Of a stretch of DNA of 14,663 bases, positions 6,354 to 12,873 are shown in pieces. The stretch comes from an uncultured Planctomycetota bacterium. Its GTDB lineage: Bacteria > Planctomycetota > Planctomycetia > Pirellulales > Thermoguttaceae. Position numbers and translations under genes: made by a program. The notes under the pieces were generated by a model that was given only the letters and a program-made list of their open reading frames with translations, was not told the origin of the DNA and searched no databases. Each line of letters opens with the position of its first letter. Within the stretch, counting starts at the first letter, position 1. The stretch is taken from contig CADBTE010000318.1 in the NCBI GenBank assembly GCA_902797455.1, positions 1 to 14,663 of the forward strand. Direction: 5' to 3'.

Positions 6354-7316
6354 ATGGACATTTCGGCTCTTTGTCCGACCGCGGATGGTTTTCTTTTCGC
6401 CGCTCTTCCTAACTGGCTGCGCGCCGCCTCAAAGATCGACTACGCCGCCGTGGGGGTCCTGATCGGGTTTGTGGTCCTGGTCTATCTCTTCCGCACCATA
6501 TTTTCCAAGGTGGGCGCCATCGCCTGGGTCACGGCTAAAGAGACTCTCCTTCAGCCGCTGTTCCTTATCCTTTCCCTGGCGGGGATATTTGGCCTGTTCA
6601 TCTTCCTCTTCCTGCCCTATCACACTTTGGGGGAGGACATCAAAATTGTCGTGTCGCAGGGATTGACCCTCATCAAGCTCCTGGCTGTTTTTCTGGCCAT
6701 CTGGACCGCCAGCACCTCGATCGCCGATGAAATCGACGGAAAGACCGCGCTGATGATTCTCGCCAAACCGGTCGGGCGGACTCGGTTCGTTCTTGGGAAA
6801 TATTTCGGCGTGATGATCGCCGTAACGTTTCTCTTCCTGATCCTGGGGATTTTTTTCGTCAACTCGGTCTCTTACAAGCTGGTCTACGAGGCGATTGAAA
6901 GCGGCAAAGAGATGCCGACGCAGGCCGAATGTTACAACTATGTCGTCGGGATTCTCCCCGGATTGGTCCTCGCTTTCTTCGAGACGATCGTCTTAACGGC
7001 GATTTCCGTGGCGATCTCTACCCGGCTGCCGCTGCTCCCCAACCTGACGATCTGCCTGGCGATCTACGCGCTGGGGCATATCGTCCCGCTGATCGTCGCT
7101 TCCAGCGCGGCGCAGATGCCGTTGGTCGGTTTCTTTGCGAACTTGGTTTGCGCGTTCCTTCCGGTGCTGGATCACTTCAACCTGGAGACGGCGGTGGCGA
7201 TGGATAAGGCGGTTCCCCTTTCCTATGTCGCGTATTCGGGGGCTTATTCCCTCCTGTTCGCCCTGGTTGCCCTGATTTTGTCCCTTCTTCTGTTTGAGGA
7301 TCGCGACCTGGCCTAA
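6354..7316 (+). CDS. ABC-2 type transporter permease
   Basis: This 320-residue cytoplasmic-membrane protein has about seven or eight hydrophobic segments, near residues 31-47, 68-88, 107-123, 153-169, 199-221, 232-251, 259-272 and 293-313. It shows the ABC-2 exporter hallmark: after an early cytoplasmic AKE (61-63), the sequence SIADEIDGKTALMILAKPVG (122-141) is followed by RFVLGKYFGV (144-153). In this family that loop meets the ATPase. The protein would form the membrane channel of an exporter, but the cargo is unknown. The permease at 13785 has the same pattern (KNKT, TKPVRPSEIVLGR). ATG 6354 is supported by AAAGGGA at 6342-6348, 5 bases before it. No ATPase gene adjoins; the nearest is at 12874. 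The next permease gene begins 74 bases downstream without a clear promoter between, so the two probably form one operon. Confidence 0.85.
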   Translation: MDISALCPTADGFLFAALPNWLRAASKIDYAAVGVLIGFVVLVYLFRTIFSKVGAIAWVTAKETLLQPLFLILSLAGIFGLFIFLFLPYHTLGEDIKIVVSQGLTLIKLLAVFLAIWTASTSIADEIDGKTALMILAKPVGRTRFVLGKYFGVMIAVTFLFLILGIFFVNSVSYKLVYEAIESGKEMPTQAECYNYVVGILPGLVLAFFETIVLTAISVAISTRLPLLPNLTICLAIYALGHIVPLIVASSAAQMPLVGFFANLVCAFLPVLDHFNLETAVAMDKAVPLSYVAYSGAYSLLFALVALILSLLLFEDRDLA

Positions 7317-7390
7317 TCTCGCTTTCAGGCGAATTCTCCAGCCAGGTCAGAGGTTTTTAAGCGAAGAACTTTGCCAGTGAGGAGTGTCCC

Positions 7391-9325
7391 TTGTTCATCG
7401 GTCCGGTTTTTACGCGTGAAGTCACCATCGCGCCTCGGCGTGACCGCACCTTTGTCGCCCGAGCTGTCTACGGTGGTCTCCTCCTTTTGTTGATCAGCAC
7501 CGCGTGGCTGGTGATGGCCGGAACGCAGCTGATCACCGATACCGGAGATTTTTCCCGATTCGGAATGAATCTCTTTCGGCTGATCACTCCCTTCCAGCTG
7601 GTTTTGATGCTTTTTTTCTCGGCCGTTCTCTCGGCCGGGGCGGTAGCTCAGGAAAAAGACCGCAAGACTCTTCTGCTCCTGTTGCTGACCCGCCTGTCGA
7701 ACAGTGAATTGGTTCTCGGCAAGCTCTTGGCCAGTATACTTGAGGTGCTGCTGTTTCTGGCGATCTCGGTCCCGATTTTTTTGATGATGGCCCTGTTAGG
7801 CGGGATCTCCTACCCCCAGATCATCAAGGGGCTGCTGGTGACTCTTTTTGGGATGCTCGCCTGCGGCAGTGTCGGGAGCTGCGTCGCCCTTTGGCGTGAG
7901 AAGACCTTTCAGGCGGTCTCCGCGACGGTTCTGATCCTTGTCCTTTGGCTCGGTTTCTGGCAGGTGACCGGTTACGGGGTCTTTGGCTCCAGGTGGTTTG
8001 GCTATTCCACGCGGGCCATCGCCGAGGCGATGAGTCCCTGGCTGGGGATCTTCGCGGCGATGAAACCGGTGGTCGTCTCCAGCGGTGCCTCCCTCTTTGC
8101 CCAGATTTACCCCTCTATCGCGGCGCTGTCGGTGATTACCCTTCTGGTCAACCTTCTGGCGATCGCGTTTGTGCGTGTCTGGAACCCCTCGCGAGAGGTC
8201 CGTATCGGAGCCGCTCCCGAGGAAGATACCTGGCGCAAAGAGGCCGTCGAGGCCCGCCTGGCGCGGGAAGCGCAGCAGCGCCGAAGCGCCGCTACCGGCA
8301 TCGCGGCCGTTTCGAATCCTTACGAGGATCTCACCCATAACCTCTTCGCGCAAGAGGCCGAACATCCCGATAAGGTTTCTTCCGACGATCAAGAGCTGAT
8401 CGATCCGGAGACCGGCAAGATGCTGATGGACCCGAAGATTTCCGCCGCTCCGGGAAAGGTTCGTCCGGTTTGGGACAACCCGATCATTTGGCGTGAAATC
8501 CGAACGAAGGCGTATGGACGTCGAGCGCTGATTATCCGCGGCGTCTATTTTCTGCTGTTCGTGATGAGCGCCTTGGCTCTTCACGGCCTGTTCGCCGTCA
8601 ACGCGTCGCCGACGATCTCTCAAATCGCCGGACCGCTGCTTCCTATGCTGGTTCTTTCGATGATCCTGGTCAACGCGCAGGCGGTGACGTCGCTTACCAG
8701 CGAACGGGACGGGGGGACCTTCACTCTCTTGCTGGTGAGTGATATTTCCCCGAAAGAGTTTGTCTGGGGGAAGCTTGGCGGAACCTTCTACAACATGAAA
8801 GAGATCATCATTCTCCCCCTGCTGCTTTGCGGGTATGTCTGGTATCTTGGGGCGATCTCGGCCCTTAACGCGCTGTTTCTCTTTGTCGGTCTGGCTATCC
8901 TTTACTTCTTTGTGGCGGTGGTCGGGGTCCACATCGGCATGCAGTACACAAACACCCGCAGCGCGGTCGCGACCAGCTTGGGGGTTGTCTTTTTCCTCTT
9001 CATCGGGATCGCGACCTGTATCTGGATCATGCTCGCTTTCTCCGGATCGTTCGAGTCGCAGCTGCAGCCGTTCCTCGCCTTCATGATCGGCGGCGGCGTG
9101 GGGCTTTACATCGCCCTGGGGCTTCGCAACCCCTCCAGCGCTATCGCGCTGGCTTCGTTCATCGCTCCCCCGGCGACTTTCTACGCGATCACCAGTTTCC
9201 TGCTGGGGCAGTTCCATTGGGTCTTCTTCTCGATCGCCGGCGCTTACGCCTTCGCGACAATCGCGATGTTGATTCCGGCGATTGACGAATTTGATGTGGC
9301 CACCGGAAGGACCACGGCGGACTGA
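7391..9325 (+). CDS. Fused double ABC-2 type permease
   Basis: The 644-residue membrane protein consists of two diverged copies of one permease unit. The N-terminal half (about 1-262) has PVFTREV (5-11), QEKDRKTLLLLLLT (87-100) and LVLGKLLAS (107-115). The C-terminal half (about 361-644) has the equivalents PIIWREI (364-370), SERDGGTFTLLLVSD (437-451) and FVWGKLGGT (457-465). Each half carries about six hydrophobic segments. A charged linker of roughly 100 residues (263-360), rich in Glu, Arg and Ala, is predicted cytoplasmic. Such a chain would act as its own pseudo-dimer. It starts at TTG 7391, because TGAGGAG at 7378-7384 is 6 bases upstream and no nearer ATG fits. It follows the 6354 permease by 74 bases. 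Cargo and ATPase partner are not evident from sequence. Confidence 0.85.
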   Translation: MFIGPVFTREVTIAPRRDRTFVARAVYGGLLLLLISTAWLVMAGTQLITDTGDFSRFGMNLFRLITPFQLVLMLFFSAVLSAGAVAQEKDRKTLLLLLLTRLSNSELVLGKLLASILEVLLFLAISVPIFLMMALLGGISYPQIIKGLLVTLFGMLACGSVGSCVALWREKTFQAVSATVLILVLWLGFWQVTGYGVFGSRWFGYSTRAIAEAMSPWLGIFAAMKPVVVSSGASLFAQIYPSIAALSVITLLVNLLAIAFVRVWNPSREVRIGAAPEEDTWRKEAVEARLAREAQQRRSAATGIAAVSNPYEDLTHNLFAQEAEHPDKVSSDDQELIDPETGKMLMDPKISAAPGKVRPVWDNPIIWREIRTKAYGRRALIIRGVYFLLFVMSALALHGLFAVNASPTISQIAGPLLPMLVLSMILVNAQAVTSLTSERDGGTFTLLLVSDISPKEFVWGKLGGTFYNMKEIIILPLLLCGYVWYLGAISALNALFLFVGLAILYFFVAVVGVHIGMQYTNTRSAVATSLGVVFFLFIGIATCIWIMLAFSGSFESQLQPFLAFMIGGGVGLYIALGLRNPSSAIALASFIAPPATFYAITSFLLGQFHWVFFSIAGAYAFATIAMLIPAIDEFDVATGRTTAD

Positions 9326-9357
9326 CGGGCGGCGCCGTTGTTCCGCGGCGATCCATC

Positions 9358-9370
9358 GGGGCGAAGCCCC
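9358..9370 (+). terminator. Short hairpin after the permease genes, possible weak terminator
   Basis: GGGGC and GCCCC enclose a GAA loop (a GCGAAGC-type stable mini-hairpin), 32 bases after the permease stop. It is followed by A-rich sequence and only 14 bases later by TTTTT, so it does not have the form of a proper intrinsic terminator. It may still protect or end the permease message. Confidence 0.25.
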
Positions 9371-9419
9371 AAAAGAATCTTCCCTTTTTCGCGGGGGAGT
9401 GGTTTTTCGCTCGGCATTG

Positions 9420-9428
9420 TGTTATACT
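9420..9428 (+). promoter_or_regulatory. Extended -10 promoter for the DUF1080 gene
   Basis: TG-T-TATACT at 9420-9428 matches an extended -10 element (five of six bases in the hexamer plus TG one base upstream). No good -35 is seen at 16-18 bases, which extended -10 promoters tolerate. Transcription would start near 9435, about 70 bases before ATG 9504. Upstream, TTTTTCGC occurs twice (9385-9392 and 9403-9410), 18 bases apart; its meaning is unclear. Confidence 0.45.
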
Positions 9429-9503
9429 TCCCCTATCTGGCGTTGCGTTCCGCGCGTACCGTCAACGTGTTTTGGGTATTAAGATTGTAAGAAAGGTTCA
9501 GCA

Positions 9504-10325
9504 ATGAAGAAGATGATGGTTCTTTTCGCCCTCTTCGCCGTCGCCGCGATCGGCGCGCGTGCCGAAGATGAGGCAGGTCAGTTCGTCGGAGGTGACTATA
9601 AGTCGGGTATTCCATGGAAGACCCCCGCGGTGGTGACTCCCGGTGACAAGCCCTGTGATCCTCCGTCTGACGCGATTGTTCTGTTTGACGGTACCAATAT
9701 GGATGCCTGGGAAGGCGGAAACTGGAACGTCGCCGACGGCGTGATGACCGTTGAGCCGAGTTCCGGCTCGATCAGGACCAAGCAAAAGTTCGGAAGTGTC
9801 CAGCTGCATGTTGAGTTCGCCACCCCGCCGGTCAATAAGGACGAAAACGGTAATCCTGTCGATTTCGGTCAGGCCCGCGGCAACAGCGGTATCTTCCTGA
9901 TGAATCACTACGAGGTCCAGGTTCTCGACAGCTTCGGCAACGAGACCTATCCCGACGGTCAGTGCGGCAGTATCTACAAGCAGGTTCCTCCGCAGGTGAA
10001 TGTCTGCAAGGCCCCGGGCCAGTGGCAGAGTTACGATATCATCTTTACCCGCCCGATTCTTCGGATCGAGGGTGACGAGGTGGTCGAAGTGATTCGCCCG
10101 GCCTATATCACCGTCTTCCAGAACGGTGTCCTGGTGGTCAATCACTGGGCGATCCAGGGCGAGACCTACTTCCACCGGACCCCCAACTACATCCCGATTG
10201 AAGACAAAGAGCCGATTCAGCTTCAAGATCACCACAACCGGATGCAGTTCCGCAATATCTGGGTTCGTGAGATTCCCGACAGCAACGTCATTCCGGCGCA
10301 AGACAAGATTCAGCACTATGAATGA
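9504..10325 (+). CDS. Secreted DUF1080 (3-keto-disaccharide hydrolase family) protein
   Basis: This 273-residue protein carries a signal peptide (MKKMMVLFALFAVAAIGARA, cut after residue 20) and one DUF1080 domain, about 55-257. Typical elements are AIVLFDGTNMDAW (57-69), WNVADGVMTVEP (74-85), a G-x-x-x-LHVEF strand (97-105), RGNSGIFLMNHYEVQVLDS (125-143), GSIYKQ (155-160), PGQWQSYDIIF (171-181), and IQLQDHHNRMQFRNIWVRE (238-256). The fold is a concanavalin-like beta sandwich. Some members hydrolyse 3-keto-glycosides, and the family is greatly expanded in planctomycetes. The catalytic activity of this member is not proven by sequence. It should act in the periplasm or outside the cell. Four Cys (51, 154, 168 and none paired obviously elsewhere) leave disulfides uncertain. 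GAAAGG at 9491-9496 supports ATG 9504. The 3' end overlaps the next gene by 8 bases. Confidence 0.88.
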   Translation: MKKMMVLFALFAVAAIGARAEDEAGQFVGGDYKSGIPWKTPAVVTPGDKPCDPPSDAIVLFDGTNMDAWEGGNWNVADGVMTVEPSSGSIRTKQKFGSVQLHVEFATPPVNKDENGNPVDFGQARGNSGIFLMNHYEVQVLDSFGNETYPDGQCGSIYKQVPPQVNVCKAPGQWQSYDIIFTRPILRIEGDEVVEVIRPAYITVFQNGVLVVNHWAIQGETYFHRTPNYIPIEDKEPIQLQDHHNRMQFRNIWVREIPDSNVIPAQDKIQHYE

Positions 10326-10818
10326 GTATCTTAAGGGTATCGTCCTTTTCGCTTTCCTGACGCTGGCTTCAGCCGCTGTCGTGGCTCAAAGCACTCAGAC
10401 GACATCGGTTCCGACCGATTTGGACGGGCTTCATACGACGGTGAAGATCTTTTTTGAGACCATCTCCGACGAGACCGCCGGTCCGCAAAAGGGGCTCGAG
10501 GAGCTTCTGAAAAACAGTCCGATCACACGTGAGGACCGTGAAAAGACGATTCTTGCCCTTTCGAACAACATTCGGGAGATCACCCGCCGTTTTGGTCCCT
10601 GTCTTTCGTTTGAATCGATCGGGGCCAAGATGATCGGGCGTGATTTAATCGTTCTGCGGTACCTCTATAAATGCCGAGATTATCCGGTTGTCTGGTATTT
10701 TACCTTTTACCGGTCGGGTGGGGATACCGATACAGAATCAGGTTCGGGAGGTGTATGGACACTGATCCATTTCTACTACGACTCGAACCTGAATATCCAA
10801 AACTGGGAGAATTTCTAA
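10318..10818 (+). CDS. Small secreted protein of unknown function
   Basis: I do not recognise this 166-residue protein. It begins with a clear signal peptide (hydrophobic GIVLFAFLTLASAAVV, likely cut after VAQ at residue 24). A predicted helical region of about 60 residues (35-95) follows, then a strand-rich end: LIVLRYLYKCRDYPVVWYFTFYRSG is broken around the Cys-Arg-Asp turn, and VWTLIHFYYDSNL closes it. A helix-then-curved-sheet order with a Trp-x-Leu strand is reminiscent of NTF2-like folds, but this is only a shape argument. Cys95 and Cys119 could form a disulfide after export. ATG 10318 is chosen although the frame is open further upstream, because the upstream part lies inside the DUF1080 gene and the signal peptide begins here. 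The 8-base overlap suggests translational coupling with the DUF1080 protein and a shared extracytoplasmic role. Confidence 0.7.
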   Translation: MNEYLKGIVLFAFLTLASAAVVAQSTQTTSVPTDLDGLHTTVKIFFETISDETAGPQKGLEELLKNSPITREDREKTILALSNNIREITRRFGPCLSFESIGAKMIGRDLIVLRYLYKCRDYPVVWYFTFYRSGGDTDTESGSGGVWTLIHFYYDSNLNIQNWENF

Positions 10819-10830
10819 AGACGTTCTCCC
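10805..10830 (+). other. Hairpin straddling the stop codon of the secreted protein
   Basis: GGGAGAA (10805-10811) pairs perfectly with TTCTCCC (10824-10830) over a 12-base loop that contains the TAA stop (10816-10818). No T run follows, so it is not a standard intrinsic terminator. It could protect the 3' end of the message or separate it from the ferredoxin gene. Confidence 0.35.
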
Positions 10831-10917
10831 CCGCGCGAGTTTCCGTCATATTGCTGTAATGGTGTTTGACGGCGGTCAATTTTGAAGCAACGTTTTTAAC
10901 CTAAGGAGATTATCTCT

Positions 10918-11091
10918 ATGGCAGCTATCATCAATCAGGATGAGTGTGTTGGTTGCGGCGCCTGCGCCGATGCCTGCCCTTGCGGCGCGATCACGGTCGA
11001 CGACGGAAAGGCGAAGGTCAACGGGGAAGAGTGCGCCGGCTGTGGTGCCTGCGTCGACGCCTGCCCGATGAGCCTGATCACCATCGAATGA
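10918..11091 (+). CDS. 2[4Fe-4S] ferredoxin
   Basis: A 57-residue bacterial-type ferredoxin in the size class of clostridial ferredoxins. It carries electrons between cytoplasmic redox enzymes. Two complete cluster motifs are present: CVGCGACADACP with Cys10, 13, 16 and 20, and CAGCGACVDACP with Cys39, 42, 45 and 49. As usual, the last Cys of each motif ligates the cluster formed by the first three of the other. The two halves also show the internal repeat expected (INQDECVGCGAC against VNGEECAGCGAC). A ninth Cys, Cys22, sits in CPCGAI just after the first motif. AAGGAG at 10903-10908 lies 9 bases before ATG 10918. The gene stands alone, ends at a strong terminator and has no obvious redox partner next to it. 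Confidence in the family is very high; its partner enzymes are unknown. Confidence 0.95.
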   Translation: MAAIINQDECVGCGACADACPCGAITVDDGKAKVNGEECAGCGACVDACPMSLITIE

Positions 11092-11144
11092 TCGCTCATT
11101 CCCGCGAAAGACAATCCGCTGGCTGATTCGCCAGAGCTGTAGCG

Positions 11145-11174
11145 AAAACCGGCCCTTAACGGGCCGGTTTTTTT
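11145..11174 (+). terminator. Intrinsic terminator of the ferredoxin gene, probably bidirectional
   Basis: AAAACCGGCCC (11145-11155) and GGGCCGGTTTT (11161-11171) form an 11-base-pair stem with a TTAAC loop. Seven T residues (11168-11174) make the T tract on the plus strand. On the minus strand the same stem is followed by TTTT, so it can also end the convergent folC message, whose stop codon is 11 bases away (11186). Confidence 0.9.
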
Positions 11175-11185
11175 GGGGCCCCTGT

Positions 11186-12589
11186 TTATTTTGACCAATG
11201 GGCGACGAAGTAAAAGGAGCCGGTGGCGCACAGAAGCTCCTCACTTGTGCCGCAGCGAAGCCGCTCTTGGACGATTGATTCGAGCTTCTCCGGTTCGGTA
11301 ATCACACTGATGGAAGGTTTCTTTTTGAGGGCCGGCACGATTTTTCCGGCGGCAGCCGCCAGTTTTTCGGCGCTCATCGCCCTGGGGCCGATGTAAGTGG
11401 TGAGAAATACCCGGTCGAATAAAGGGAGGAGCTCTTCGAGCATTCCCCCCGCGTCTTTCCCTTCGGATATCGCGAAAAACAAGGTTCGCTTCGCTTTTGG
11501 GGCAAATTCCGCCAGCGCGTCGGCCAAGGCCGCGGCGCTTTGCCGATTGTGGGCCCCATCAATAACGAAGAAGGGATCGGTATGGACGATTTCGAATCGG
11601 GCCGGCAGCGTGGTGGTTTCGATCGCGGCGAGGGCCCGTTTTTTATCGAGGCGGAGACGTCCCCTCCGGTCGAGGCAATCGAGCGTGGTCAAGGCAATCC
11701 GCGCGTTGGTCCTTTGATGGCGGCCGGGCATCGCCAGGACGGGAATTTCGAACGAAGGGGTATGGTCGGTCACTTCCAGCAAAGGGGCGTCTTTTTCGTG
11801 GGCGATGCGGCGGATGACCTCTTCGGCGGCGATGATCTTTTCACCGGTACGGATCGTCTCCCGGAACGCTCCATGGCGGGAGGATTCTCTGCCGGCGTCT
11901 TCCGGAATTTCGGCCGGCACGCCCGAGACGACGGGGACCTTCGGCTTGATGATCCCCCCCTTTTCGAAGGCGATGTCCTCGAGGGCACAGCCGAGCAGTT
12001 CACAGTGATCGTAGCCGATGGAGGTGATGACGGTTATCTCGGGCCGGCAGATATTGGTGGCGTCAAAGCGCCCTCCCAAGCCTGTTTCGAGGACAGCCCA
12101 CTGGACGTCGGCCTTTTGAAAAATCAGGAAAGCGCTGAGGGTGGCCAGCTCGAAGAAAGTCCAATCTTCGGGGCGAAAGGATGGTGTCAGCCGCTCTTCG
12201 AGGATGCCTTTCATCCGAAAAACCGCGTCCGCGAGCTGTTCCTCCGCGCAGGGGGCCCCATCGATCGCGAAACGCTCGGTGATTTTGTGGATATGGGGAG
12301 ATGTGTAGAGTCCCGTCCGATATCCCGAGGCGTTCAGCGCTGTGCGCAGCATAGCCGCGACGCTCCCTTTTCCCTTTGTTCCGGCCAGGTGGATAACGCG
12401 CATCGAACGATCCGGGTTTCCCAACGCTTCCAGCGCCGCCCTCAGACGCTCCAGCGACCGGGCCATTTGGTCGTAGGGGATGAGCTTGAACGACTCGTAA
12501 TTGGTTCGTCGAGTCAGGAAGTCGAATGCCTCGCGCACTCGGCCGCGGGGGAAAACGGGGACATCGGAAGAATTGTCTTGGCTATTCAT
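11186..12589 (-). CDS. folC: Folylpolyglutamate synthase / dihydrofolate synthase (FolC)
   Basis: This 467-residue cytoplasmic Mur-ligase-family enzyme adds glutamate to folates and, in bifunctional forms, makes dihydrofolate from dihydropteroate. Motifs in order: P-loop GTKGKGS (70-76), TSPH (96-99), ETGLGGRFDATN (168-179), SIGYDH (190-195), IAFEKGGIIK (206-215) with the lysine that is carbamylated in relatives, PGRHQRTNA (288-296), PARFE (329-333), DGAHN (344-348) and TGSFYFVA (456-463). It is somewhat longer than the E. coli enzyme of about 420 residues. ATG at 12589 is chosen. The frame stays open to 12772 but the added residues look non-conserved, and ATG 12625 is the main alternative. 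No strong Shine-Dalgarno sequence decides the matter. It converges on the ferredoxin gene and diverges from the ABC ATPase gene. Confidence 0.93.
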   Translation of the reverse strand: MNSQDNSSDVPVFPRGRVREAFDFLTRRTNYESFKLIPYDQMARSLERLRAALEALGNPDRSMRVIHLAGTKGKGSVAAMLRTALNASGYRTGLYTSPHIHKITERFAIDGAPCAEEQLADAVFRMKGILEERLTPSFRPEDWTFFELATLSAFLIFQKADVQWAVLETGLGGRFDATNICRPEITVITSIGYDHCELLGCALEDIAFEKGGIIKPKVPVVSGVPAEIPEDAGRESSRHGAFRETIRTGEKIIAAEEVIRRIAHEKDAPLLEVTDHTPSFEIPVLAMPGRHQRTNARIALTTLDCLDRRGRLRLDKKRALAAIETTTLPARFEIVHTDPFFVIDGAHNRQSAAALADALAEFAPKAKRTLFFAISEGKDAGGMLEELLPLFDRVFLTTYIGPRAMSAEKLAAAAGKIVPALKKKPSISVITEPEKLESIVQERLRCGTSEELLCATGSFYFVAHWSK

Positions 12590-12776
12590 CGCTTGTTTCT
12601 TTAAGTGGCTCCTCTTTTCTCTCATCGGTCCGGTTTTTGTATGATAGCAAGTTGTTGGCTTCTCTCCAGGCTGGGGGAGAGAAAACAGCGAAAAAAACAA
12701 GTCTCTCGGGACAAGAATAGTAGACAAAAACTCTGGTTTCTGCAATAATAAAGGTGGCTGTGGTGCCGTCATGTTG

Positions 12777-12806
12777 TCCTGCTGCCTTTTCCCTAAGGCA
12801 GCGGGA
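12777..12806 (+). other. Intergenic hairpin between folC and the ABC ATPase gene
   Basis: GCTGCCTT (12781-12788) and AAGGCAGC (12795-12802) pair perfectly around a TTCCCT loop. The stem extends outward to 12777/12806 for 12 pairs with one T-G wobble. No T tract follows on either strand. It lies 67 bases before the chosen ATPase start, so it may sit in that gene's leader or be an operator. The rest of the 284-base gap (12590-12873) shows no gene and no promoter I would defend. Confidence 0.35.
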
Positions 12807-12873
12807 GCGGGGCCTGCGGTCTCCGTGGAATTGACAGATCCCTTTCCAAGTGATGATTGTGAGACATACTTCT

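Noticed and set aside
6181..6462. Plus-strand frame after the biotin ligase as its missing C-terminal domain
   Set aside because: The translation has none of the small-domain pattern of biotin ligases, and it crosses a likely promoter and the start of the permease gene.
7796..9217. Long minus-strand open frame of 473 residues
   Set aside because: It lies wholly antisense to the double permease, whose motifs and membrane segments are clear. Its protein is a charged, low-complexity mix of Asp, Arg, Gln and Gly, as expected from the reverse of hydrophobic codons.
9385..9410. Direct repeat TTTTTCGC, two copies 18 bases apart
   Set aside because: Only two short copies exist, in a T-rich stretch; this is too little to call a repeat array or an operator.
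10126..10317. Upstream extension of the small secreted protein frame to an ATG at 10126
   Set aside because: This part is out of frame inside the DUF1080 gene and is rich in Ser, Thr and Arg. The signal peptide begins only at ATG 10318.
10866..10899. TTGACG followed by TTTAAC before the ferredoxin gene as a promoter
   Set aside because: The spacer would be 22 bases, too long for a sigma-70 promoter, and the properly spaced hexamer is a poor match.
11540..12604. Plus-strand open frame of 354 residues
   Set aside because: It is antisense to folC, which has every expected motif. The plus-strand product shows no family signature and has Gly/Asp/Arg bias typical of a shadow frame.
12590..12772. 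N-terminal extension of FolC to 12772
   Set aside because: The added residues show no FolC similarity and would precede the normal N-terminus by about 60 residues. ATG 12589 gives a family-like start.
12831..12836. Perfect TTGACA before the ABC ATPase gene
   Set aside because: At 16-18 bases downstream the candidate -10 hexamers match the consensus at only one or two positions, so I do not call a promoter.
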